Below, in pieces: positions 10,991-22,029 of a DNA stretch of 64,000 nt; position 1 is the first letter of the stretch, and every line of letters begins with the position of its first letter. The position numbers and the translations under genes were made by a program. Source of the stretch: Serpula lacrymans var. lacrymans S7.9 (Eukaryota; Basidiomycota; Agaricomycetes; Boletales; Serpulaceae); assembly GCF_000218685.1 (NCBI RefSeq), contig NW_006763295.1, forward strand, positions 2,616,882 through 2,680,881. Direction: 5' to 3'. Below the pieces are notes generated by a model that worked only from the letters and a program-made list of their open reading frames with translations, was not told where the DNA came from and did not search any database.

Positions 10991-12833
10991 ATGGCAGGCA
11001 AAAGAAATTCCAAGGGTAAATCTAAAGCTCCTGGCTCCAAGGCTAAAAATGATACAGTTACTCTGAGTACTGAGGAGTATCAGCGTATTGTGGATGCTAT
11101 GAATTCTGGTGTGCAATCTACCCAAGCAGCTCAAAAAGAGGCATTGGAAGCCAAACATCAAGGTAACATATATATTCTGGTTTGGTAAAAGTATATTGAT
11201 CTCCCCTCTCAGAGACAAGAAAAAGGGCAGCTGTTGTAATGGAAGAAGAGGATATTTATGACTATGATGATGACCCAGTTACGCCACTAAACCCTGCTAG
11301 AAAAAGACAAGCCATGGACTCAGACCATGATTCCGATGAGGATAATTTTCAAGGGATCCTAACTCAGAAAGCACCTACAGGGGATAATGATGAGTATTAT
11401 GAGGATGAGGAAGCTAGAGCTGAAAGTAAGCAATCATTATTTCTAAACAAAAATACTAATGTTAAATTGTTACTCAAGATTTTGATGACGGGGGAAAAGA
11501 TGGACCAATTCTGGATGAGCAAGTACGTCTTTAAATTAGTATCTCTTACATCCATAGAGCTAACAGCTTATATTAGCCCAATTTCAGACCCATTGTTGGG
11601 CAGGAAAAGGATAAATCATTGGTGTACTCCTCTTCTTCTAGTTTTTCCAGAAAATCTTCCACGCCTTCATCCAGGATGTCTTCAACTTCTACTTCTATCT
11701 CAACACCTACGGTTGTCTCTTTACTGTCAAAATTGGCAAAAGACATAGAATCACCCTGGATATGTTTCCTAGTTCTCTTGTGGACCTTGCTACAGTTGGG
11801 CATGCTACAATGAGATTATATATTGCGACTCAAGAGGGTTTTCCTCCCCCACATCACGCTACAAGTTTACTTGGAACAGACTTATCAATGCCTCCCAAGG
11901 TTGCAGAGAATTACAAACCAAGCTTTTAGAGGTTCAAAGTAATGAAGAAATGAAAACCATATTGATTGACTATGTACGTATTTCCACCTCCAATAATGTT
12001 ATACTGATCAAGTATCTTGTTGCTAGGTTTGGTCTGCTGTTGCCCATGTCCGAGGAGAAATTGTTGCCAAAGCACGCATCATAATCAATGGTGCTTATCA
12101 AATTCCTGGTGATATGGCCCCAGTTCAAATCAAGCGGGCTGTAACATGGCTTTTAGAAACTGGTGCATTTGCTGATGGTGATCTTGATATCAAAGTGAGC
12201 TATCATTCTCCCATATTTACGCTAAATTGAACTATATCTTTAAGGCCAGGACATTCAACAAGCAAAAGCCATTTTGTCGTCAGATTTTCAAGGACTTGAT
12301 TCATAATCAATGGTATGGGCGTAAGGGTGAGGGAGTACGCTATCCTGAACATTCCAAAGGCATTCCTTTAGCTCTACTTGCAATTACCACAGCAGCTATA
12401 TGTCCACAATCTGTGGTCTGTGTTATTTGTTTATTCCATTTTCTTTTCAGATTGAATGTTCCCTCAGGGGATATGTGAATGGTAATAAAGCTACCCAAGA
12501 ATTCTCAGAGAGTGTTTTCAAAACCAGGTACAATATCATTTATTTATGTCAAACTTGGTTTTTATTTTATTTAAAGGTGGGAGTACTATTTCAAAAAGCT
12601 GTCAGTGCTTCAGAAGAAAAGCCCTGTGTGGATGAAGCAAATGAGAGATGGTCTGTACCAGGATATTCTGTAAATACCAGTATTTTGGCTGCTACCACCA
12701 TCACTAATTTTACTATAACAGAAATCTGGCCAATCTCCATTATCTAGGGATTGATGAAGACCAGATGAAGGACGAGGATTTTGGTATTGATTTTGAAGCT
12801 CTAGAGGATACTATCATTGCACAAGCTGCTTGA
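10991..12833 (+). CDS. DUF6532-containing protein (transposon cargo)
   Basis: The gene starts MAGKRNSKGKSKAPG and has a charged, low-complexity N-terminal half with acidic runs (EEEDIYDYDDD) and Ser-rich stretches. The C-terminal half matches the fungal DUF6532 domain: AVAHVRGEIVAKAR, then KPFCRQIFKDLIHNQWYG, GIPLALLAITTAAI, IECSLRGYVNG and KTRWEYYFKKL. It ends GIDFEALEDTIIAQAA followed by TGA at 12831. Introns include 11163-11212, about 11426-11475, 11979-12027, 12196-12242 and 12690-12739. One stretch, 11690-11880, needs a frame change I could not resolve, so it holds either an unrecognised intron or a frameshift. The function of DUF6532 is unknown. Its position between the TET/JBP gene and the right end of the element makes it cargo of the same transposon. 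Confidence 0.72.
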
Positions 12834-13284
12834 TAGTATTTGTAGTCACTCTCCTATTTACTGTTGCATATAGTACAATTGCTAGTACAAAATATGACTG
12901 CGCTGTTTTCATTTCATTATTTGGTAATTGAATGCAATATGTGCTATGAGTGCTATAGGTACTATGGATGTTCTCATTGAAATAAGTGCTATGGCTACTC
13001 CAAATTCCATTCTAGTATTAGCATTACTATGTGTGTGCTATAAGTGCTATAAGTGCTATAATTGCCATAGGTGCTATGGGCCCTATGTCTACTCCAAATG
13101 CCATCATAGTATAGACATTACTATAGGAGCTTCTTGGAACTATAGCCAACTATGAGATCACTATAAAAGCACATTGTGCCTAAATAGATGATAGGGTTTC
13201 TCTTACAGCTATAATCACTATGACAGCTATTTTTGCAATTATAGTACTATAAGAGCCTATATAGCCAAAGTGTTTTTCCTGATG
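12834..13284. repeat. Right subterminal repeats and TIR of the large transposon
   Basis: From about 12930 the sequence is packed with AGTGCTATAAGTGCTATA-type units in both orientations, for example at 13028-13065. It ends TATATAGCCAAAGTGTTTTTCCTGATG at 13284. This mirrors the left end (535-760). No gene is present. Confidence 0.8.
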
Positions 13285-13286
13285 CA

Positions 13287-15898
13287 ATTATACTTTCTAC
13301 TTCGTATTCGTCCACTCCTTCAACGATTTTGGGCGGTGGTTGTGAGGAATTTGGTTGGTTAGGGAATTTGGGAGCGTGGTACAGTGATAGAATGGCTTTT
13401 TTGAATACTGGATGAATGGACTTCCAGCTTTTCAGGATGTTGAGTTGGTAGGCGGAAGGCCCAACTTTTTGGGTGATTTTAAAAGGCCCAAAGTGTTTGT
13501 CGTCCAATTTCTTCATTGGTCTATCTGTTGTGATGTTGTGTCCTTTTAACCAGACCTTATTGCCAGTTTGATATTCTCGGGGTGGGGATCTCTTACAGTT
13601 GTAGTATCGTCTAAGATTGTTGTTTGCTAACAGAAGGGAAGATTTTGTGAGGTCATGGAGTTGTTTCATCTGTTCACCAAACTCGGCCGGCGATGCAGAT
13701 CAAGGGGACAATGCAATGGTGGTATTCATTCGTGGGTGTAGTCCATAGTTCAAAAAGAAAAGTGTTTGATTTGTCGCAGTGTGGAGATGATTGTTGTATG
13801 TGAACTTGGCGATGGAAAGCCAATCTGCCCAATCATCTTGTCGGTGATTTACGAAAACACGGAGGTAGTGCTCGAGATCCTGGTTGATCTGTTTGGACTG
13901 TCCGTCCGTTTGAGGGTGATAACCTGTAGAAAGGCCCGGTGTTATCCCCATCAAATCGTAAAAGTCTTTAGTAAACCGAGACATAAATCGAGGACCTCAA
14001 TCAGAGATGATCTTCTCAGGAATTCTGTGGAGTCGTATCACATTGTCTCTGAGCTGACGTGCGTAACCAGCAGAGTCAAGGGTGACAAAAGTGGGGACAA
14101 AATAGGTCATCTTGCTAAATTGGTCTACAAAGACCTGAACGGCGGTGTAGCCCTTAGACTCCGGTAGTGCGCCTATGAGGTCGGTGGTGATAACTTGCCA
14201 AGGTCAATCGGGTATCGGATTTGGATGTAGAGGGGCGTTAGGCTTTGTCTGGTGTGCCTTGGTTAATTGACAAGTCTCGCATCCTTGTACATATCGTCTG
14301 ATATCTGTGCAAAGACTCGGCCACCAGAGTTCTCGATTTACTTGTTCAAACATTGTTCTCTCTCCTGGGTGTGCAGCAAGGGCTCCGTCATGATGATCCT
14401 TCAGTATTTGTGCACGTAGTTCATGGTTTTGAGGGACATAGATGCGGTCAGTTGATGGGATTGGGTAGGAACTCGTTGCGGACTCTCTTTTGATCCAGAC
14501 GGACGATCCTATCTTTCACTTCCCAGGTCTCCGGCTTCTCTTTCAAGTTCCTTCTTACTACATTGTCTTGTCTCTGGAAGCCTCTGCGTATATCTGGTAG
14601 GTATCCTTTGTTGGTGTCAAGTACTTCAAAATGTACATCTGGGAGGAGTGTTTGGTTTGCATTATCACTCATGCCTCTAGGGTGGTCAGCTCGTCTGCTT
14701 AACAGGTCAGCTTTAGTGTTCTGATCTCCTTTGACGTGCTCCATTTTGAAGTTGTAGTCTGCAAGCTGAGAAGACCACCGCGCTTAACGTCGGTTGTACT
14801 TCTGAGGTTGGCAGAAATAAAGGAGATTCTGATGATCTGTGAAGATTGTGAAAGGGTATTTTGATCCTACGAGGTGATGTTGCCATTCATCTAGCGCAGT
14901 CATGACTGCAAGCATTTCTTTGTTGTAGATTTCATAATTTTGTCCGGCTGGGGTGAGAGCTTTCGAAAGGAATGCGATTGGTCTGAACTTGTCATTCTGT
15001 TTTTGGGACAGGACGGCTCCTACAGCAAAGTCAGAGGCGTCTGTTTCTAATTTAAATGGATCATTGTCATCGGGTATAGCAAGGGTGGGGGCAGTGGTGA
15101 GCATTCTTTTTAATGTTTCAAAAAATGTCTCTTGTTTGTTTTTCCAGGTCCAATCAACCTTTCCAGTGAGCGTAGTGAGTGGCTTCGCAATTTTTCCATA
15201 GTCTTTGATGAATCATCAATAGAAGTTGGAGAATCCTAGGAATGATTGGAGTTCTCTTTTGTTCTTTGGCGTTGGCCAGTCAGCGACTGCTGCGACTTTT
15301 ACTTTGGGCGGATCCATACGGGTAGTGTCTTTGGAAATGATCAGGCCTAGATACTCTACTTCCTGTTTTTCAAATTCACATTTTTCTGGTTTGAGATATA
15401 GTTGATTTTGCTGTAGAATGAGAAGGACTCTGGTGACTATTTGACAATGTTCCTTGAGGGTTTCTGTGAAGATCATGATATTGTCCAGGTATATGATAAC
15501 CTTTCCTTCTGTGATCAGTTCCCTAAGGAGGTGGTCCATCATTGTTTGGAAGGTTGCCGGTAAATTGGTAAGTCCGAAGAACATGACAAGGGGTTCAAAC
15601 AGGCCGCAATTGGTCCTGAAGGCGGCTTTGTGTTTGTCTCCTTTTTTGATTCGGACATTGTTGTATCCCCATCATACGTCTAGCTTTGTGAAGTAGTTGG
15701 CATTCTTGAGTTTATCAATGAGTTTGGATATGAGAGGGAGGGTGTAGTGATTCTTTATGGTAAGCTCATTCAGCTTGCAATAGTCTTGGACAGGGCGTAG
15801 CGAACCATCTTTCTTTTTGATAAAGAAGAATGGGGATGCATAGGGTGATTTGGACACTCGGATTTGTCCACTTTTCAGGTTTTTGTCAAGGAATTCAT
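13287..15898 (-). pseudogene. GyA gypsy pol: reverse transcriptase, RNase H, integrase, start of chromodomain
   Basis: Reading the minus strand from 15898, the order is RT, RNase H, integrase. RT shows [35 protein letters not shown] and active-site YLDN in place of YVDD. RNase H starts KLETDASDFAVGAVL. Integrase has a zinc-binding CETCQL block and a catalytic core with HPQTDGQSKQINQ. The protein then enters the chromodomain (EYEVESII), where the DNA transposon cuts it. In-frame stops occur at 15672-15674, 15216-15218, 15213-15215, 14784-14786, 14204-14206, 13997-13999 and 13700-13702. The integrase catalytic Glu, expected in a GQTER context, is Lys (GQSKQ). The link between protease and RT is far shorter than usual, implying an internal deletion near 15898. 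Confidence 0.88.
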
Positions 15899-16282
15899 CT
15901 AAATGGTGTTGTTTGTCCCGGCTAAGAGGGTATATTTGTCAATCAAGCTGTGGTCAATAACTGAGTTGGTGCAACCAGAGTCAATAAGGGTAGGTACAGT
16001 GAACATTTGTCTGTCGTCTGTGGTAGTAACTTGAGAAATAACATGGAGGCTGCGTTTTGGCATGGGTCTGTGTGGCGAGGTATAAGCATAGATGTGTTCC
16101 ACAATATTCTCTTCATTGTGATTCTTCAGCATCTGTATCGCTTGCAGGGTGATATGCTTGTAGTGGTCTTTATGTGCCCAGTTTCATAGTAGAGCCCTTG
16201 CTCTTTCCGGTTTCTGGTCTTTGATTCGTTTGGCCAACCATTCCGGTGAATGTGGCTTTGTGTAGTTTTCAGTTACAGCATG
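15899..16282 (-). pseudogene. GyA gag-pol linker and aspartic protease
   Basis: The minus strand encodes VPTLIDSGCTNSVIDHSLI, which is the retroviral-type aspartic protease motif in the form DSG. It is preceded by a stretch including NWAHKDHYKHITLQ. A TGA at 16184-16186 interrupts LL/NWAHK. The N-terminal side continues in frame through the solo LTR at 16283-16683 once that LTR is removed. The protease C-terminus is lost at the deletion that joins it to RT. Confidence 0.75.
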
Positions 16283-16683
16283 TGTAACAACCAAGAGTTA
16301 GTTACTCTGGCGCACACTGGAACACACTATAGAGAATAGAGAAGAAGGGATCACCCCTCAGGTTTCAGTGAGTTAGTTGTGCTAGACAACAGGAGGACTC
16401 GCTGAGTCCTTCCCCATGTATTGCTCTTGTATATATACTAAAATACATGAGGTACTGTACAGTTGTAAATAAAGTTCAAAGTCCAATGTCTAGCATGTGA
16501 CCGGTCACATGATGAGTCTAGACACTGGTCAGGTAATGTGTCACATGACTGGTCATGTGACTATGAAAAAGTCGAAAATGTAAAGTAAAGTAAATGGTCA
16601 CATGACTGGTCATGTGACTTGGAAAATAAAAGTAGAAGTACAAAAGTGAAGCGTAAGTAGGTGCTGGTATGTCAATTGTAACA
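16283..16683 (-). mobile_element. Solo LTR inserted in GyA, flanked by GCATG
   Basis: The plus strand runs from TGTAACAACCAAGAG to CAATTGTAACA and is flanked on both sides by the 5-bp duplication GCATG (16278-16282 and 16684-16688). Removing it restores the GyA reading frame (HLHAVTENY). Its outer ends resemble the 17291, 18905 and 21613 LTRs, but its interior differs and contains three CATGTGAC palindromes. The orientation, from the TGTTAC start, is minus. Confidence 0.92.
16494..16618. promoter_or_regulatory. Three CATGTGAC/GTCACATG palindromes in the LTR
   Basis: CATGTGACCGGTCACATG (16494-16511) is a perfect 18-bp palindrome. GTCACATGAC-TG-GTCATGTGAC occurs twice, at 16540-16561 and 16597-16618. 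The position in the LTR's presumed U3 part and the E-box-like CACATG/CATGTG cores suggest transcription-factor sites. That function is inferred. Confidence 0.55.
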
Positions 16684-17290
16684 GCATGTAGATGTTGATC
16701 AACTCGTTTTATTGCAGTCATTGGTAGTGTACAAGAGTTAGATACAACATTACGGGTCAGAGAGTCTGTGCTTACTCCTGACCATTCTGAAAATCCTTCA
16801 GAGGTGCTTCAATTTCTTTTAATGATGACGTAGTGGGAGTGTCTTTGGTTTTCTCCGTTTCCATATAATGTATTGCCATCTTTCCATGTGGGCAATTTCT
16901 AGCAATGTGGCCTTGCTCACCACAATTGTAACAAATAATGTTCGGGTTGGGCCGACATTGTCTCTGTGTGTTTGAACTTCCAATCTCCATAGGTATGCCT
17001 GATCCTCCAAATGTTCCTGCTGTGTTTGGATGGATTGCATTCTGGGGCGGCGGCCTCTGTGGTGGAGTGGAGTATAATATGATCGTTGTTGGATATACTG
17101 TGGTCTTTGCATCTCTGTACACGGTACTATTTGTTGATGCTGTGGCGGTAGGTAGTTCCAATTCTGTTGATAATGCGGTTGATATTGTTGGTATCGAGGT
17201 GGCAGCAGTCTCTGTTGTGGGGGTCTATCTCTCCTCCTTTCCAGATTAAGTTCTTCATTTTGCTGCTCCCATTTCCTGGCTGCTACCTTC
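16684..17290 (-). pseudogene. GyA gag C-terminal half with CCHC zinc knuckle
   Basis: The minus strand shows a Gln/Pro-rich region followed by CYNCGEQGHIARNC, a CX2CX4HX4C nucleocapsid knuckle. The frame enters from the N-terminal gag part across the 17291-17703 solo LTR (EWKVAARKWEQ after its removal) and continues toward the protease through the 16283 LTR. Confidence 0.85.
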
Positions 17291-17703
17291 TGTAACAACC
17301 AAGATTTACTCTGGCGCACACAGGAACACACTATAAGGAAGATGATGAGGGAGTGGTTACCCCTTAGAATTCAGAGAGTTAGTTGGTATACAACAGGAGG
17401 ACTTGCTAAGGAGTCTCCTGAATCTATTGGGGTATATATACTACTACAGGGTTATTTGTACATGTGTACTATACAGTTGATAGCGACAGTGGCTGATGAT
17501 GTCATGGGGCCTAGCCCGCATGGCCAGCTCCACTGTGAGAGAGAGTTGAGTCTATAATAAGAAGAAAGGCAACGCGGCGCAAGAAGAGGAGTTTAGACAA
17601 AAGGGGAAGTGCCGCGTGGCACCATGTGTGAAAGCTAAAGTACAAGGTTTAAAGCGGAGAAATAAAAGTAAAAGGAAGGTCCAAAAATTGTGTTATTGTA
17701 ACA
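17291..17703 (-). mobile_element. Solo LTR inserted in GyA gag, flanked by CCTTC
   Basis: It runs from TGTAACAACCAAG to TTATTGTAACA on the plus strand. The duplication is CCTTC at 17286-17290 and 17704-17708. It belongs to the same family as the 18905-19316 and 21613-22023 LTRs, in the opposite orientation to them. No internal domain is attached, so it is a recombination remnant. Confidence 0.93.
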
Positions 17704-18785
17704 CCTTCCATTCTGAGTACATGGTGGGTAGGTTTTCCTGTTGCGAGATACAATCACGAAGGAATTGAGAGAGGTTGCAGCGAAGGATACTGTGAATGAA
17801 AGGATAACTTTTGTGTGTGTCTGGCGGTAATCCCGCCTCCATGAGTTTGGATTCAAGTCCTCCGGAGTATGCATCAACTGTCATCTCTTTCTGCTCATAG
17901 CTATGAAGTGCTATTTCCGCTTTCAACTTCAGGTGGGGGTCCAGGAATTTGTTATCCAATTCCTTGATAAACTCCAAGATAGTTCCCCAATTTCGCCGTG
18001 CAAATAAGTCTCCTAGCACTGCAGTTTTGTTGTTGAAATTTGCCTTCTAAGTGTGGCAGGCATCATTGGCTTTATCGGACGAGATTTGGGATAATGCAAA
18101 GAGGATTTTGGAGGAGTCAGTTTGGAAACTTTTGGGATAAGCGAAAAAGTAGTTTGCTAATGCGTTCTTCCAGTTAACGTACATTTCCTTTTTGCCAATG
18201 AATGAATTCAAATGGAGGAGAGGCAAGGACAGCCTTGCTGCTTTGACTGGGTTCATCGGTCATTCTTGCTGCTAGATCGGGTTCAAGGTCCAGAGACTCT
18301 TGATCAAACCAATTGTCAGGTTGGTTTTCAGGTTGTGGATTCCAAGGTGGGGGGCTTCAGCAGCAGCTCCTAGAGATTGTGGGGGGGGGGGTGTTTTGGG
18401 AGTGACAAGAGGATGAGGTTCTCGATAAGGCTCCAGCTTTAACAAGTTAGATAACAAGTCTTAGATAACAAGTCCTAGATAATGAGTCTTTTAATTAAAG
18501 TCCGGGTCAAACACAAAGTTACTAGGAAAATCTCCTCCTTCTGCTTCCTGAGGTCTCCAGTACTCTATGCCTTCAGTAGACTCTTTGCTTTCCGACTCAG
18601 TCCCTTTGTCTGATTCTCCTCCAACTATATCTACCAAAGAACTTCCTGTTTCTAATTTGATTCTTTCCGCGCAAGGTGCAAAGTTGCTCAACTGACGGAA
18701 TGAGCAATGCTTCTCCTCTTCGACCTTGGTAGGTGTACGAGTATTGCGAGTAGATACGAGTTCGTGGGCTATGATTAACAATGGC
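17704..18785 (-). pseudogene. GyA gag N-terminal half
   Basis: The retrotransposon gag domain is recognisable from the stretch NWKNALANYFFAYPKSFQ, followed by WGTILEFIKELDNKFLDP and ILRCNLSQFLRDCISQQ. A TAG at 18047-18049 (CHT-stop-KAN) fits loss of a CAG codon. The part upstream of about 18260 is low-complexity, with Pro runs, a poly-G/C tract at 18380-18392 and frame changes. The 5' LTR of GyA is not found; GyB's LTR starts about 120 bases beyond. Confidence 0.75.
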
Positions 18786-18904
18786 CCAAAAGTCGCTTTG
18801 GATAACAGTTACAATGAAGTGTTCGGGGTAATCTGATTGCTGATTAACAACGAATGGTGTAAAAATTTCTAAGACCCAGTAATACTTCTCGACGTATTCT
18901 GAGA

Positions 18905-19316
18905 TGTATACACAATTTCCGGGCCTTTAATTTTCATTCTCCTCTTTAACTTTCTACTGTAGTTTTCACACACTGTGCCATGTGGCACTTTCCATTTTTG
19001 TTCAAACTCCACCTTCTCACGCTGCGCTACCTTTCTTCTTATTTTAGCCACAAGTCTCTCACACAGTGGAGCTGGTCACATGGGCTGTGCCCTCTGACAC
19101 CATCAGCCACTGCTTTCATCAACTGTACAGTACATAAGTACAAACACGCTGTATTAGTATATAAACCTCAATAGATCCATGAGACTCCTCAGCAAGTCCT
19201 CCTGTTGTATACCCACAGCTAACTCGGTCCTACCTAGAGGGGAAAATCCCTCCTTTTTATTACTCCTTTGCTTGTCTGAAGTTGTGCACCAGAGTAACTA
19301 ACTCTTGGTTGTTACA
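18905..19316 (+). mobile_element. 5' LTR of gypsy element GyB
   Basis: It is collinear with the 21613-22023 LTR, including a shared CACACTGTGCCATGTGGCAC segment, and ends GGTTGTTACA. The first bases are TGTATACACAA, shortened compared with TGTTACGATAACACAA in the sister copy. No matching 5-bp repeat flanks it, as expected for a 5' LTR next to internal sequence. GyB leader and gag follow directly. Confidence 0.75.
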
Positions 19317-19814
19317 TTAGGACTTGCTCTTACTACTCTCTCGCACTTTGTGCAAACCCGGTCCCCAGGGTTAAGGGGTTATTGTTTGGGGATATCCCAT
19401 ATAGCAGAAGGGTGCGCTCCTAGCGGCAGCCCCGTAGTGCTCTGGGAGAAGAGACAATTATCTATACACGGCCCCCAGTGTCAAGGGGAGTACTTAGCTC
19501 AGCAGTTGGTGTGGAACCACTGTTGATTAGAATTTACATACAAAACTTCTTCTTCAAATACCTCTGACCAGGCCGGGCACTTGCCTCTGCCAGTCTGGAG
19601 AAGGGTTGGCAGCTTAACAAGCGGACCACCCCCTGACAACCGTTTGGACCAGGGTTTCTTATGTTTATCTTTTTATATACATCTTCAAATACTATAGTGT
19701 GGGTAGTCGGAGATTGAGATCCGATACTCAGCTGGGAAGAGGTAGATCTGCAGATAGCAAGCGGGGACCCCCAGTTACGTTTTTTTATTTACTTTACAAA
19801 GAGAACAAGTTGAC
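19317..19814 (+). other. GyB leader between 5' LTR and gag
   Basis: This is untranslated leader: no long frame is present, GC content is higher than its surroundings, and it has runs such as CCCGGTCCCCAGGG. The primer-binding site should lie just after 19316 (TTAGGACTTGCTC); I cannot assign its tRNA. Confidence 0.5.
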
Positions 19815-20950
19815 ATGTCGTTGCAAAACCAACCTGACATCAACACTCTGCTGCACAACATGCGTGCACAGATTTTGACATTGACTATGCAGCTTGCTGA
19901 GCTTCAGGCTACCCCAGCAGCTGCACCCTCGGTTGAGAAAAAATTCAACAAAAAAGTCGAAATTGTCGCTGACCCTGGTGCTTCCGAAGGAGACAGAGCG
20001 CGATTCGCCGAATGGTGGATCAAACTACAAATCTGGGTCAAGGCAAATTGGGACGTGTTTGCCAACAATTTTGAGGTAGCAACTGCTGTACTATCTTGAC
20101 TAAAAGGACCTGTGGCGGGTCAATACGCCCAAGTTAGACTACAGGAGTGCTACACATCGGGAGTGTGGCCCACCTGGGACGATCTCAAGATAGAGATCAA
20201 AAAATATTTCAAATCCCAAGCTGAGCGTGACTGGGCGCGCCAGCAAATCTGTACCTTCAAGCAAGGAAACATGAGGACAGATGACTTTGTTACCCGGTTC
20301 CTGGCCCTCTCTATCCAAGGGGGTCTAGGTAATGAACATGCAGTAGAGCTGCTAGAACGCAATGTGAACCCCCACATTGCAGAACAGCTCTATATACAGG
20401 ATATGAGGAGCAAGAACCTCTCTCAAGCAGCAGAGGGAGTTTGAAAAATAGGTAGGGCCATAGAGCTCTACAAAATGCAATTTGGTGGCGGGCCCACCAC
20501 CAAAAATAACTTCCCCCAGAGGTGCCCTGGGTTATCAAACCAAAACCATAATCACTCTCACGGGTTCAAGCCATTCAGGCTGCAGCCAGGGCAGGGTGCC
20601 CCTATGGATATCGGTGTGGTCCAAGGCGGACAGATGCGCAGATAGAAGGGCAACTGCTACACCTGTGGCCAAGAGGGACACATGTCCCAAGACTGTCCAA
20701 ATAGGGCGCAGGCCGCCCAACAAAAAAATCACCAAGGGCGCCAGGCGCATTAATTAAAAGCTGAAAAGCCGGACAATTGGCTCAACACTCTGGCCGGATG
20801 TTCGTACGACGAGATCCGGGCCTTCTTTTACGACCAACAGGTTGCTGAAATAAAGGCTCAGGGAAAAGAGTTCAGAGCTTAGGTCACTTGGGTACCTTCG
20901 CTCCTCTTAACAATGAAGTAAACCACAACAAGGTGGCCCCTGCTCCGGGG
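19815..20950 (+). pseudogene. GyB gag with CCHC knuckle
   Basis: The gene starts MSLQNQPDINTLLHNMRAQ and contains the gag domain (RFAEWWIKLQIWVKANWD, then AERDWARQQICTFKQGNMR). A nucleocapsid knuckle CYTCGQEGHMSQDC follows near 20655-20700. In-frame stops at 20097-20099 (TGA), 20442-20444 (TGA) and 20643-20645 (TAG) break it. The first fits CGA and the last fits CAG in the intact ancestor. The frame ends in further stops around 20755 and 20880. Confidence 0.85.
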
Positions 20951-21204
20951 TGTTGCATGAGCAACAAAGGAAAGACAGGGTGGCTCCCCAGTTTGTAAAT
21001 AGATTTTTAAATTTGTTATCTGAAGTATGTACTTGTATGAAGCATTGCAGATGTAATATTTATGATACTACCGCTGCACCAGCGTCTCCCTTGGAGTGTG
21101 GCCCTGGCAAGACAAACACTAGGGTGCTTGATTCTGGTGAAAATAAAAATAAAAATATAGAAAATCTTAAAGTAGAAAAATATGTATCTTTTGATATTTC
21201 TTCT

Positions 21205-21607
21205 TCTTCTTCTCCAGAGCCACTTTCCACAGAAATCCCAAGGTGCGTGTTGATGCGCACATATGTATTCCAAAAGGAGATGTTGGTGTGGAAAACCTTG
21301 CCCGGGGCATAGTACACCCAACCCGCGCACTGCTTGATTCAGGCGCTAATGGAATCTTCATAGACCAGGTCTGGGCAGAGCAAGTCGGACTCCCCCTTGT
21401 AAAATTAGATGTATCTATTCCGGTCTATAATGTTGATGGTACGCTTAATGTGGGTGGCTGCATTACGCACAAATGTTCTTTTGTTGTCAAGTACCAAGGA
21501 CACAGAGAACGAGTCACAGCCAAAGCTACCCAACTAGGGAAGATTAATTTAATCTTAGGCTAGACCTGGCTATTTAAACACAATCCTGAGATTGACTGGC
21601 AGACAGG
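21205..21607 (+). pseudogene. GyB aspartic protease
   Basis: The plus-strand frame holds LLDSGANGIFIDQVWAEQ, the DSGA active site of a retroviral-type protease, and continues to DWQTGVV. A TAG at 21561-21563 interrupts LG/TWLFKHNP. The preceding stretch 20950-21205 is AT-rich with a TTC microsatellite and does not look like gag-pol linker; it may be a local insertion. The protein resumes after the solo LTR as TLSHCPQECN. Confidence 0.78.
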
Positions 21608-21612
21608 GGTGG

Positions 21613-22023
21613 TGTTACGATAACACAATTTTTGGACCTTTAAATTTCATTCTCCTCTTTAACTTTCTTCTATAGTTTTCACACACTGTGCCATGTGGCA
21701 CTTTCCTTTGTTCAAACTCCCCTTTTCTCGTGCTGCGCTGCTTTTCCTTATTTATAGCTACAAATCTCTCACACAGTGGGGCTGGTCACACGGGCTGTGC
21801 CCCATGACATCATCAGCAACTGCTTCCATCAACTGTATAGTACACATGTACAAATAGCCTGTAGTAATATATATACCCAATAGATCCAGGAGACTCCTCA
21901 GTGAGTCCTCCTGTTGTTTACCCACAACAAACCCGGTCCTATCTAAAGGGTAACCACTCCCCTCACTTCTTTATAGCTTTGTCTGAGTTGTGCGCCAGAG
22001 TATGCAAACTCTTGGTTGTTACA
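21613..22023 (+). mobile_element. Solo LTR inserted in GyB, flanked by GGTGG
   Basis: It runs from TGTTACGATAACAC to CTTGGTTGTTACA. The target duplication GGTGG occupies 21608-21612 and 22024-22028. Removing the LTR joins DWQTGVV to TLSHCPQ in frame, so it inserted into coding pol sequence. Confidence 0.94.
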
Positions 22024-22029
22024 GGTGGT

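Larger units (their letters stand above)
535..13284. mobile_element. 12.75-kb TIR DNA transposon (Plavaka/CACTA-like) with TET/JBP, FunK1 and DUF6532 cargo
   Basis: The left end reads CATCAGGAAAAAG and the right end TTTTTCCTGATG, an inverted pair. Both are flanked by the dinucleotide CA (533-534 and 13285-13286), which I read as the target duplication. The next bases on both sides include GCTATATAG-type words, and several hundred subterminal bases are filled with CTATA/AGTGCTATA repeats, as is usual for CACTA-type elements. Inside are four genes: transposase and FunK1 on the minus strand, TET/JBP and DUF6532 on the plus strand. The insertion point lies in the GyA chromodomain, which becomes continuous when the element is removed. 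At least the transposase, FunK1 and TET/JBP genes have premature stops, so this copy is probably not autonomous now. Confidence 0.9.

Noticed and set aside
13025..13070. CRISPR-like or satellite array of AGTGCTATA repeats
   Set aside because: Repeats are short, without unique spacers, and belong to the subterminal region of the transposon in a eukaryotic genome.
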